From: Ooceraea biroi
Lineage: Eukaryota; Arthropoda; Insecta; Hymenoptera; Formicidae
DNA: 64,000 nt
Assembly: GCF_003672135.1 (NCBI RefSeq)
Contig: NC_039515.1
Location: forward strand, 9,238,001 to 9,302,000
Direction: 5' to 3'
The position numbers were made by a program, and so were the translations under genes. The notes below the pieces were generated by a model. It saw nothing but the letters and a program-made list of their open reading frames with translations, was not told the origin of the DNA and did not search any database. Below, piece by piece: positions 40,201 through 53,576 of this stretch (the stretch's first letter is position 1; every line of letters starts with the position of its first letter).

Positions 40201-43200
40201 ACTAATAGTAATTGTCAATCCGAATCCGTCGACTCCATTAACGTTGTACATTAACGATGACAGAGATATCATCATATCTCGGCCACGCCAAGATATCAAG
40301 AGCAATAACGAACGTTCTATTTTTCGCTGTGTCCTAATTGTTTTATGACACCGACCGAAACGACGAGAAATCACAACGAATTCTCTCTCTCCTCTCTCCC
40401 TGAGAAACGAATCTTGAGAAACTCCACGTACAAATGATTCTAGCGATCGAGACGATCGCCCACGTCTGCGTGAGAAGCCAAATCGCGACGAGATCTGAAA
40501 AAAAGCAGAAAAATGCACGTTGAGAGGACCAGTTGATCGGAACCACCTCTCGAGGAGATCGGTCGTCCTGCATTACGTTTCCTGATCGGTGATTGGCATC
40601 TGAAAGACATCCATCATCTTTTCGTGGACGTGTTCGACGAGGGTCTGCCGTTAGATCGCGATCGGTATGCTTGCATGGAAAAGAATAAAAGCGGTGGCTT
40701 GTAAAGAGCCTTCCTGTGTTCTTTTTGAAAGCTGAATGTTTCGCATGAAAGAACTCGTAAATGATCATGATATGTCTTCTACCAATCGCGAATCCCTCTC
40801 TCTGATCGTTTCTGACGATCGATCAAGTGTGGAGCAGCAGAAATCTGGATTCTCCCTTTGTCTCTCTTTTCCCGTAACGAGGATGCATAATATCGTTGGC
40901 GATTTCCGGAATGTTGAAATTTCAGTCGAGCGTCTCAGCGGGCGACTCCGCAAGCAAAGGAACCCTCCTTGCGAGCTCAGCATGGGTCCGCGACGCCACG
41001 TTCCGTCTATTTATAAATCGATGCATAACGTAACGCGCGCGTTCACACGCAGCCGCATACATGCGTGAAAAAAAATATGAAGCGGCTCGCACGCGGCCCG
41101 ATGACATCGCGCCTCAAGAGAGAGGGAGAGAGAGATCGACTACACGTCGCAACCGACGAAATTCGCACGGAGGAACATTCGTTAGAGGGAGTAATAGCTC
41201 ATAGTTTACAGCTCCGTTGACGACGCTTGTTGAACTATGGAAAACGTTTCAGCCGCCTCGGCCTACTTAAGCCGCGTCGTTATTTTTAGCAATAGGGTCG
41301 CACCGCCGTATAGCTGGCACTCGTAGTACCATCTTTTCTTCCGACGATTCAGACCGACTAACTTTCTCGACCCTTCGCGACAACGGGTCCTGTCTCGCTC
41401 GCAGATTATGCACTCACTTCGATTGACTTACCGTCTGGATCGAAAAGTCTTTCTTGGAATAACCAATAGGAAGGAAGAGCTTAAAAAAGAAATACATTTG
41501 CCTTTTAGGGTTTTCTCGGTTGCGTGAGATTATATTCAAATCGACTTTAGCGTTTCAACATTTTTTGACTATTTCTATGAGGAAGTGATTATCGATGAGG
41601 CGTTTGCAAAATGTTATTAAACGAATGATGTTTGTTATGCAGAGTTACCGAAAGATTGCACGGCAAGTAAGCACGCCTGATAGCGCACCGGCCGGTCTTG
41701 GCAGTCCTCAGGCTGGTATCGGCGGCTTGCAGCAACAGCACCAGCAACAAACACAACAGTCTTTACATCAGCCGGATCCCATGCAGCAGACCAAGGACAA
41801 TCTCAATCCCGTGGCGAACCAGCAAACGGGCGCTTTGAGGAACGGCAATCCACCACCACCTGTCGTCTCTATGGTGAGCCCCAACTACCTGTTAAAATCA
41901 TTAATTGAGGAATGTTTTATTAATTTCTTTAGTTATTATTTGATCTATGTATATTATGTATCTATTTGACAAATTAAAATTAAATGTTAAGCTATTCCGC
42001 AAAGAAATGTCTTTTCTGGATATTGAGCCTCGGTTGAAGAATTCGCGAGAATTGAAAAAAATGTAAACGCAAGAAGAAGCTCGTTTCATCAAGCATCAAT
42101 CGAACCGGCTAGGTCATGTAAAACCAGTACAATTGACAGTGGGACGTCACTTCGCGGCGCTCGACGGCTGCAAAGGAGTCGGCTGCCGAAATAGCGGCGT
42201 AACAGCGGTGGGCAAGGGTAGACTACCGACAGACAGTGAGTGCGGGGGCGGTGACCGGGGCCGCCAACGCGAATCAATACCCGCAGGAACAGGAACCACC
42301 GACCTACGGAGAGAGAGAGAGAGAGCAAGCGAGAGGGAGTGGAGAACGACGTGTCCCGGGGACGAAAGGAGAGAAAGAGAGGAGCGATGAAAAGCGAGCG
42401 GTATCAAGAGGTGGAGTAGGAGAGTAACGATAGGAGAAGCCGGCGAGGGTGGCCGTTTGAGCGGGGGTGTAGACTCGTCTCTCATTCATATACAAGGATT
42501 TTCTTTCGACACATACCGCCCCGAATTCCGATTCTCGACAGTAATATCACGAGAATTCTTGCCGATTTTCCACGTTTCGCTCCGCGCTTCCTTGTCTTGA
42601 GAAAAATGTGCACATGCTTGTTAAGTTGAATCGTAGCGTTGGAACGCGACGTGTCGATTCGCTGGCGTCGATAAACGAATTCTCTCGTCCCGCGCTACCT
42701 GTCCATCTACGTGTGCGACGCATAAAACCCTCCACGTGTGTATTCTTTAATGAAATAAACGAATCGATGCGCGGGGGAGGCAAGGAGAGAAAGAACGTGT
42801 CGCGTTGCGCCGGCGATAAATTCGTAACCTTGCGACTAGAACGCGATGCGCTCTTTTTCTTTTTAATATCCGATTTATCGGTTACACGCGAATCAACGTT
42901 CCCTTTTTTTTACATTGACATATCCGACACGTTGGACGCGTTTCACGCAGAAGATTCTCGAATTTAAGGGTATGGAGATCTTCTCCTGTTAAAGCAAATC
43001 GAGAGAGGCATTTTTTAAATTTGCATTCGATTTACACGTTATTGCCGTTATCGCGGTTACAAGCGATATCACTTCCGGTTGAGCGGGAACAACTTGCGTT
43101 TATGTAGTCACGAAATTACAACGGACGAGATACAATCGTTCGTATCGCTTCCCTTTCCCCGTTCGCGCTCGTACATCGGGACATTTTCATTGATGACCAT

Positions 43201-46200
43201 GCCCGGCGTTAATTGTGCATTTTACGCGCGCGTTAAACGCGACCGAACGTGTCCGAACATTACGCAAACGCACACATACCCACACGGGGTGTGCGCGTCG
43301 TGTCACGCGCGAGCACGCGCGCGCGAATACGATAATTGCTAATGCCGCGGTGATAAAGGAATCAACGTTGCAGAGCGGCGGTATTCATCGGAACGCCCAA
43401 TTATGCAATAAACCGAAACCGCGAAATGCCGTTGCGCCCGCTCGTTTGTCGGGCAACGCGCAAATTGCGAGTAGCACCCGTCCCACCGGCAACGACGGGG
43501 TGCGTGCGGTTTCAGCCGCACGCGATTCCGCTCGCAGAAAATAGGGAACGCCGCGCCGCACGCGTCCCGAATTCTTTCAGACCGCGATTCGCCAGTCGAG
43601 AGCCCTTAACGCCGAGAGTCGGTCACGTCGATCATCGCCGGTGGCAAACACGCGGTCGACGGTAACACGACGATAAGACGGTGATCCGTAGGGAGGAGGG
43701 CGGTAAGAGAACCGAGAGTAGGTGAAGAGCGGTCGAGGTCGACAAACTCCCCCGGGTATTCGCCGGAAGGGCAACTTGGCACCCGAGGGCTGTGTTTGGG
43801 TGCTGTCACAGAACGTCCCGTTTTATCACGCCTGGGTCTTAGGTTGCCCTAGGTCACGATGCCACGAGAACGGAAGGATTTTCTCCCCGAGGGAACGTGC
43901 GCGCGCCCGCTTGTCCGCCCGTACAAACCCGTGTGCACGTGCGGGTGTGGGTGTGGATGTGGATGTACGTGTGTGCATGAGATGGAAGAGGAGGATGATA
44001 TACCCAAGGAATCCCTCGCTTGCTGGCGAGACGCCCAGGTCTTCGACGCTATCAACCTCGACCACAAACACCGATTCACGGCCACCGCGGGGGTTCTCAG
44101 ACTCTCTCCGAGAGACAACGTGTCTCTCCTCTCTCTCTCGGTTGCAACAAGCGAGCGGGCACGAGCCGTGTCTGTTTCAACAACCGTCGTGATAACACGT
44201 TAAACGATTAAGACTGGATTAGACCGTATCATCGGCACGTGATGTCTGTTTCTTTCTTACAATAAGAGTTGCTTGTAGCAAATCGGATTATTTACGGATT
44301 CATTCGGGTATAGCAGATAAGGCATTTCTTTTCAGGTCTTTTCTTTGGTACAAACTAATCATCCGAGATCCGCGCACGTCTCTGGCCTTTTTCACACGTT
44401 CTGAATTAATTTCCACATTGATCCTGAAACATTTAAACCGTTATGCTAATGTTACATCTTATGTTAATTTTTATGCTGATGCCAAAAAGGAAAAGGTCAT
44501 TTTACGCATCTCACATTGTAGCCTTGGAAATGTGAAATCTAAATGTTGCATTAATTAGCGAGCACTTTGGCGTTTCAAAACCGCGCGTAACCATCCAATC
44601 GCGTTGCACGAGAACTCGGCAGTTGAGCATCTCGATTTAGCAAGCTAAGCGGATTCGCCTCGTCTTGATCGTCCAAGGCTCAAACGGATACACGAGTCCG
44701 CTTGTAACTACAAGTTTCAGTGGTTGCGTTGTTCTCATCTCCGTAAACTTCCGTTCTGTAAGATTGCGCGAGTATTTTGTAGGTGAGCGCGCTTTCGAAA
44801 GCAGATGACAAAAGCGCGGCCGCGCTAAGCGAACGAACGAACCAATCGTCCTGTGCGACTCTCGCTCTCCTCGTTTTGTACAAAGTTTTACAGTCTGGCT
44901 GCGAGGTTGCCGGCTTTCCTCTCCTTTACCTCGCATCGCTGCGGACGGTTCCTCTCTGCCTCTCCTCTCGCCAGGCCTCGACACGTCCTTTTTTCCCTTT
45001 AGTTTCGTCTTTGTCGCTCCATTCCCGCTCACCGGGCTCTCTCGTTCTCTTCCACGATTTCTCTCGCTTTATCCCGTTCTCTGTCAACGGACAGAGAACA
45101 CGAGACGGGGAGACGAAGCCGGAGAGAACGTACGAGCGAACGAAAATAAACGAAAGTGAACTCCATGCAGCTCCATTTTTACACGCGTTATTTTACTCCG
45201 CGGGAAGGATCGTCGTTATCGTTGTTATTTATCGCGTGATAAAATGCTCCGCTTGTGTTTTACAAAGGAGGAAGGTATCTCAATGCTCGAAGAAAAGCTC
45301 AAAGGTGCGAGGATAACAGGCCAATTTATAATATAATAAATACTTGAAACTTCACACCAAAGACCCTTTGACCTTCAATTCTTAACATGTCGCTGGTGGG
45401 GAATAATCTTTTTTCTCTCTTGTTTTGCAGTCACCCGGAGTGATGCCATTTTATGGGGATTCCGGCGCCGGTTTCCGGCCAGCAGCTGCTTTCGGGAACA
45501 CAGTCTGGCACCAGGGAGTCGGACCAGTTGGCGCGGTTGCAGTGGAGACGTCACCGGCGCCCTGGCCGCCCCAACAGTTCATTCAGCAGATCCCCGCGCC
45601 AAATCAACTCGAGGAGTTGAGGTATCACACCCAGTACGGTGCTGCGGCGCCGTATCATCCTCAACCAGGTGAGTGCAGACGAGATAATGACAACGTGAAA
45701 CGGAAACGCCAGTGAGATAACAGCGATAATTTTCTCGGAACTTATTGCACACGCATACACATATCTGGAAGAAAAATTAATGATTCATGATGGGAAAATA
45801 AAAAATAGAAAAAAGAATTTAAGAAAAGTTTCTTTAAGAAATTTTTAAGAATTGCTGAAATGATTTTTATTGAGAAGCATCATAAATCGATAAATATGCA
45901 GAAGGATACTACTGATGATTTGCCGGCTGTTTTGTGATTTCTCGGCTATTTGTCTAGGTATCAGTCGTGTATTGACGGTCATGAGCGTGGCTTCGTGCTC
46001 CTGAACGCGCTCTCAGTTATTTTCTACTAGTAGGTGTTTCTATTTTCTGTGCTCTCTTTGTCTCTCCTTTTGTTTTTATCGTTGTATAAAGAATCATTGT
46101 AAAATTTAATTTCATTGTTAATTTTTAGAAAATAACTGTTACGCTTGACAAGGACCTAAAGTGAAGGTCGAAACGTCGTGTACATACAATAAAGATCTTG

Positions 46201-47021
46201 CCAGTTGTTGTCGAATAATAAGTTGAAAAATACATGTAAAAACAAATTTGTGGAAATTTAAATCAATCAACAAAAATAAAACCTTGTTTTGCATTTTAGT
46301 CAAAGATACACAAAGTTTGTAATCATAATAAACGAATTCTTGGACACGGTGGGTACAATTCGAAACAATATCTAATAAAATACCTAATAAAAAAAATACC
46401 TAAATCAAATATGAAAAATATTATCATGTCATCACATATTACTTTTTTCGCGTATAATTGTTTTTCGCGTCGCGTGTAGCAATGAAAGGGTTGATGACAA
46501 GTGCTCGTTTCGTAACGTTCGCTTACCCAGGCTCGCGTGTCTACATCAAGGTGTTAATTTGAACGTTGCAGTCCAATATCAGCAACAGACGTTCATAACG
46601 GCGGATCAGTCCGCGTTTCAACGCGCCGGGACGACAGGACAGTATACCATCACGGGGCAGCCTTCACCGCTGGCATCTGTCGGAGGACAGACCGTGGTCT
46701 CAACACCCCAGAGGCAGTTGAACGGACAATTTGTCGATCCTGCGGCCACCGGTAATCAGTCAGTTGCGTATGAGAGACAAGACTACGTGAATGGCTATCA
46801 GCAACAAGTAAGAATCACTAATTGAATATAACGAATAATTCAATAATTTAACTTTTAAAGAATAAAATTAAAGAATTACTTAAAAAAATTATTTGGACGC
46901 TAGATGGAGACATTGGCCTTTTGCAGGATGTAACGATGGCCCCACCCTCGACGCCGCCGAGTCGCAGCAGCTCCGTGCACATGGATAATCAACAGCAACA
47001 AGGCGGTCCGCAACAGCAGTC

Positions 47022-47052
<31 letters not shown>

Positions 47053-48320
47053 GCCGCCGCGGATACGCAAGTGAAGGGATTCGCCGCAATCACCGCCACC
47101 AATGTGTCGGGAAACGAGATGCCTGGGTATCCACTTCAACCGGACCCACAGAGTTTACACAACTCTAACGGATATCCAGGCTACGTGGAAATGGGTCAGC
47201 AATCAATACAGAACCAATGGCAAATGGTTCCGCAGCAACACCATCAATCGACACAGATGCAACGGCAGCAACCGGTGGTCGACAATAATCAACACATGTG
47301 GTCAGATACGCGCGGAAAGATGAGCAACAGCAATATAAATTGGCAAGAAGATACGATGCAGCAGCAACAAAAAACTGCACAGCAACAAACACAACAAAAC
47401 ATGCAGAGTAACATGAAGTCGCAGGTGGAGCAGCCACAACAGCAGCAGCAACAAGCTCAGATGCAACCGCAGGAACTACCGAGACCGGCGAGTCACATGA
47501 GCTGGGAGACCGGTAGCGTAAAGGAACCTCAAACACCGCAATCGTGGTCCGAAAACGCTGATAACCAGCAGCAACAAACTCAGGGAAACTGGTCGCGACA
47601 AAGTCCGAAGCTGAGGGATCCGCAAAATCCGCGGTTGACGCCATCCAATCAGCAACAACCGTCCCAGCATCAGACCTGGCTGCAGCATTCCCCGAAATTG
47701 TCGGACCACCAACATAACAACGCTCAACAAAATGCAAGGATGACGCCTTCCGCCCAGCGTAACTGGCAGCAGAATAGTCCGGAGATGCAAACATCTCAAC
47801 AGAATCCGCGATTGACACCTTCCAGTCAGCAGATGCAACCACAGCAGCAACAAGCACAATGGCCACAGCAAACTAAGGTGGAGCAAAATCCGAGACTCAC
47901 ACCATCCAATCAAATGTGGCCGGACACTCCAACTAGTCAACCAAATTGGTCACCAAATAGCATAAAAAGTGATAATAGTCAGCAGCCGCAACAACAGTGG
48001 CAGGATTCCCAACCCAGTCCTAAGCGGGCTCCAAGTCATCAGTGGCAGAACCAGTTGACGCAAGAGAACAAACTGGACGCACGAATGTCCTGGTCGCCGA
48101 ATTCGGTGTCAGAGAATCAATCAAGTTGGGGGCAACAGACGACGAAACAGGACATGCAAAACTCGGGGGAAAGAATCGCGTGGCAACAGCAAGCAGCTGC
48201 GGAAACTAACAAGCCAAACGGGTTTCCAGAAAATCAGGACAATCCGGATGGCAATGTTTACGCTCAATCTAATCGAGTGAATCTCAATAGTCGGCTGAAA
48301 TCGATGATTTTGAATAAGCA

Positions 48321-48392
<72 letters not shown>

Positions 48393-51300
48393 GCAGCAGC
48401 AAATCCACCAACATCAGCAGATGCAATCGCAACATGTTAGTAGCAACAACGGTTCCGTTGCAGAGTACACAGTAGATAATCGTATGCACGACGCGCACGA
48501 AAACAGCGAGAAGGTGCAAGAGAAACGCACGGATCACTTCATCAATCAATCGAATATTTCAATGTCGCAATCTACTGAAAACATGACCGGTAATTTTTTA
48601 TCGCATAGCCACCACCCTCGGGTAAATAGTTTGCCCGACGGTGGTGGCTTATGGGAATGGACGGAAGGAGAGCAAGGTCACAATGACAATAGTAATAAAG
48701 ATGATAACGCCACGTTAACGGAAAGCGGAATGACAGCCCTTGAGAACTTTATGAAGCTCGCCACTGAGAACAAAAGCGATACTGACAGAACATGCGACAA
48801 AGTCGAATCTCAACAATCCTGGGAAGCACAAGAGAAAATCAATGAAGATGCTAATATCGACGATAAGTCTTTCCAACAGAGACTGTGCATGGATCAAATC
48901 GAGGACGCGTCTTTCGGGGAATCTCAGAAAACATCTGATAGCGACAATTTAGACTTGCTGAAAAGGACAAATGCTGCCACGCGAACACCTTCCCAAGATA
49001 TCGATAAACACAACGCCAATCACGTGATCAAACAGGAAGGAAACACCGGGGATTATGACTGCGCTGACACGTCTATTCGCGACGAGAGCTCGTCCAACAT
49101 TGAGATTGAGGAGAATCGGGACAATGGTCCAGATTACAAATTTCGCGGCGACGGGGGTCCCGCAAAGGTGTCACCAGGGACCGGTTCATGGTGCTGCCGA
49201 CGAGGTGGAACCGAACAGCCAACGCCCGAACATTTGAAGGATGGTTGTTGCCAGGGTCTACAAACCAAGGATGAAATGCTAGCCGATTCACCGCAGAGAG
49301 CCGAGCTAAAGAACGAAGGACCGCACAGTCCGCGTACACCATCCACGACAACAAAATTACAAGATCACTTGGAGAAACTGAAGAATGTCAGGACCGAAGT
49401 GCCAGACTGCAACTGCTTCCCTGCCGACAAATGTGAGTTGCAATTGCGTATTCCGCACTACACTAACATTGAGAGAACACACTAACGAACCACGCAAGTA
49501 GAACGAAAAAAGAAAGTTAGGAACGTACTAATATAATTTTACGGCCAATAACCACACCGACCGATCGCGCGCCCCGAAACCCGGAGAAGAATGTACCTAA
49601 TATATCTCCCTTTCGCAAGAGCATACCTGCTGCCACATGCGCGGTATAAATGTTTCCGCTTCTGTTGCTTCCTTTCGTTGACGCGTCGGCGTACGTAAGT
49701 AAAATGAGGTTCAACCACAAGGTCCGCCAGAGCCCGGCTCTTACTACACTCACCTCGGGGCGGCTGCAAGCCTGCCCGATCTACGGAACGATCTCGAACG
49801 AAGAACCGGTCTTAAGGGCGATGCGATAAGATTTGAAAAGGTCATCTATACTGGGAAAGAGGGCAAAACCACGCAAGGGTGTCCAATGGCCAAGTGGGTG
49901 AGTTCTTCCGATATTCCAGTTGGCAACGATTCTAGTTTTTCCAAGTGACGAAGAATTACCTACCTGTTATGTGAAATTGTAACAATACCTATCCACTAGA
50001 TCATACGACGATCCGGCATTGATGAGAAAATCTTGACCATCGTGAAGCATCGTCAAGGTCACAAGTGTCCAACCGCCTGGATCGTTGTAGCCATGGTTGC
50101 CTGGGAAGGAGTACCGACTCATGAGGCAGATCGGATCTATTCTCTCTTGAGTCACAAACTCAACCGTTTCGGTCTGCCGACAACCAGACGATGCGGTACC
50201 AATGAACCCCGAACCTGCGCGTGTCAAGGACTCGATCCTGACACTTGCGGCGCTAGCTTCTCCTTCGGCTGTTCCTGGTCGATGTATTACAACGGCTGCA
50301 AGTACGCCAGAAGCAAAACCGTCCGAAAGTTTCGATTGTCTGTACGATCGGAGGTAAGTAAGACCCGAGAATGATTTGATGACCAACGTCGGGACAGAGA
50401 GAACACGAGCACACAGGTTGTGACGAAGAGAACATTTCAGGAGCAAGAAGTCGAGGAGAGGATGCACGTTCTGGCGACGCTTTTATCACCTTTGTATCTC
50501 AGCCTGGCGCCAGAGGCGTTCAACAATCAAACGCAATTCGAACGGGAAGCGAGTGAATGTCGTTTGGGATTTAAACCAGGCCGACCTTTCTCCGGTGTTA
50601 CAGCTTGCATCGATTTTTGCGCGCACTCTCATCGGGATCTGCACAACATGAATAACGGATGCACCGTGGTACGTGTATTTGGCAGATTGATTTGCGCAAT
50701 ACCCTTAAGACAAAATTCGATTTTACGAATATTAAAACATCTTTAATTTGCATGACACGTGTCATTACATTTTTCTAGGTAGTTAGCGTGACGAAACATC
50801 GAACACTATCGAAACCAGAAGACGAACAGTTACACGTGCTACCTCTTTACATAATGGATGACACAGACGAGTTCGGCTCGAAGGAAGGACAAGAAAAGAA
50901 AGTTCGTTCCGGAGCTCTTGAAATTTTATCCAAGTAAGAATTGTTTTCTAATGTCCTGGCGACGATCTCTGTAAACATCGTATTGCGTAATTGCTGTAAA
51001 TCACGCAGAATATTCGACACATACCACGGATAAATATGTTGTACAATTATGCAATGTTCCTCATTCAGATATCCATGCGAAGTTCGAGTTCGATCGGTCC
51101 CGCTCCAACCCTGCAGACGTCACGGTAAAAAAAGGAAAGAGGACGAATCCGATATTCCGAACGGCAAGAAGGACACTGTAAAGACCATGACAGAAAAGAT
51201 GGCAGACGCGGCACGTTCACCGGGACACCACGCCGATTCCTCCAGGTCGCAGTTGAGAGATTCACAATTGTCGCTGGAAATGACGCCCATGTTTGAAGGA

Positions 51301-53536
51301 ATCGACGCGCAGTTGCAAAGCTCGCAAGTATCGTCAACGGTCTTGGATAGTCCGGTGTCGATGTATCAAGGGTGGGGGGCATACCAAGGTGAGCAGCAAT
51401 GGAACCGAAACGGTTGGTTAGAGCAGCGAAAGGGCAACTGGCTGAACCCATGGAGCGAATATTCGTCGTTCGGTGGTTTAGAAAGAGATATAAAGGTGGA
51501 CCCAGACAGCACCAGTTTGGACGATATCAGACCCAGAAGCACCGTTTCTCAAGACGAACACAGACCAGGCTCAAGAAATTTACCCAACTCCACCGTGGAT
51601 TCCATCAGAGGATGTTACGGAAACTCGCCTAGAAATCATCCTGTTTCGCCGCGATCGCACGCAAACGTACCCGGAGAAGCGTCCAATAATGCATCACCCA
51701 GAGGTTGCGTCTCGACATTTCAGTCAAAGGGGCTAGAACACCGGAGTATGGACAATCATCACGTGGCTGGAGCGACACTATCACACTATCACACCTCCGA
51801 TAACAGGCAAAACGATTGTTCCTCGAGAATTGGCGCTCTCAATTCATCCTTTAACGCGGAGGCCACGCACCACCGAAATACACCATCCAGGATGAATTCC
51901 TCGCCAGTTGCTCATTACATTCGCAACGCGGGACAGGATTACATCAGCAATCAATCGAGATTGCCGTCTCCTAGGTACGCGGGAGATTCTAGTCAGCAAA
52001 AATACTCAGATACCACGACGCAAAGTTACATGGATGCCGGAAACGCTACCAAGTTGCAATTGTTGAGGCCACAGACTGAGCAAACGTTTGCCGGTAGAAT
52101 GCAGCATTCCTATCCGTCGCAACAACAAATGCAGTCACCCGTGAATTCTGGCTATCAAAATCAATATAGCGACAGTAATGCGACGAATCTGTTCTCCTGT
52201 GTAGACAATAGTAACCATAAGCAAATGGAGACTCCAAGCTCGGATATTCTGGTGCATAATTCGTTGCACTTGCCGGTATTTGAACAGCGAAACGACGCGC
52301 AATGTTCTTTGGTGCAACTGCAACCAAACGACCAGCGAAAGTCCGTTTATCACGCGCAAAGACAATCGGAATCAAAGCCCTTCGTGGTCAGTCATCCTTC
52401 ATTCCCGTCTTCCGATCAAATTGCCTGCCCGCGGAATTGGAACATGGTGAATTCGTGGTGCCCGAATCAGGTGAAGAATCCACAGCAGTCCAACGATCAA
52501 ATGAGTGATAGGAGCGGTAAACTGACAAAATCGGAGCAAACGAAAACTGCTTCCTGGGAAACGCCTTCCGAGCCGTCGCCGTCGCCGTTCCGTGTGCCAA
52601 GAGGAAGACCGCCCTCGCGAACAATATCCAACCAGAACCCATCTACGGAGCCCAACACGTACGCGAATCCTTTAGCCAGGACATTCTTAAAGCCACCAGA
52701 ATCGACGAAGCCAGCCATTTTCGCGGATGCTCTGGCCGGTAATTCAATGCAAAATGGATGCATATCCAATCAGTTGAAGAACAGTTGCACGGAGGAGAAA
52801 TTGCGGGAAGGATTCTACGATGGTAGACAGGACGTGTCCAATTCCAATCCAAATTCTTTGGCATGGGCCGAGGAGATGAAACAAGTTCAAGACTTCCACT
52901 CCATGTCCGGTTTGGGTCACCATGGCTTTCCTCAGTACGGATACCCGACATATCCAGTATTCGAGAAACCTTATGCAAACACGTGGGAAGGTTACAATTA
53001 CGGTCATCATCAGTCATATCAGGCTCCGGAATATTCCCAGCAATTTTATCAGCAACCAAAACGCGAGGGTTGCTTCCACTCGTCCCAATATCCGTATCAG
53101 GGCCTGAATCCAACGTATCAAGGTCTGAACCCAGGTTGGACAAGGTGGGATACGCCGCGATGGGACATTTACGGAGCGCCGTCATACTTTCCGGTATTAC
53201 CGGAGCCACCACCAAAGGCGGAACCACTTGGTGAGGTAGCGGATTACTCTGACAACGAGGAGTGTTTCAAGGATCCGCAAATGGGCGGCGTTGCAATTGC
53301 CCTAGGACACGGTAGCGTATTGTTCGAATGCGCAAAGCACGAGATGCACGCGACCACCGCTCTAAGGAAACCTAATCGCCTCAACCCCACCAGAATCAGT
53401 TTGGTGTTCTATCAGCACCGTAATCTGAACAGACCCAAGCACGGTTGGGACGAGTGGGAGGAGAAAATGCGAATGCGAAAGTTGGGCGTGACGACGTCGT
53501 CGATCACCAGTGCGTCCTCGTCAACGACAAATTCGT

Positions 53537-53576
<40 letters not shown>

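Larger units (their letters stand above)
34869..41642 (+). other. Tet: Tet intron 2 (about 6.8 kb)
   Basis: No nested coding gene was seen. It contains the candidate internal promoter near 38 kb, two perfect inverted repeats (38566-38589 and 38762-38800) and a CGT-repeat tract near 36.4 kb. Confidence 0.8.

Noticed and set aside
48121..48549. Leu-rich minus-strand frame resembling a membrane protein
   Set aside because: It is the antisense of the Tet polyglutamine tract (CAG/CAA read as CTG/TTG).
52643..53227. 194-codon minus-strand frame
   Set aside because: Antisense shadow of Tet exon 11.
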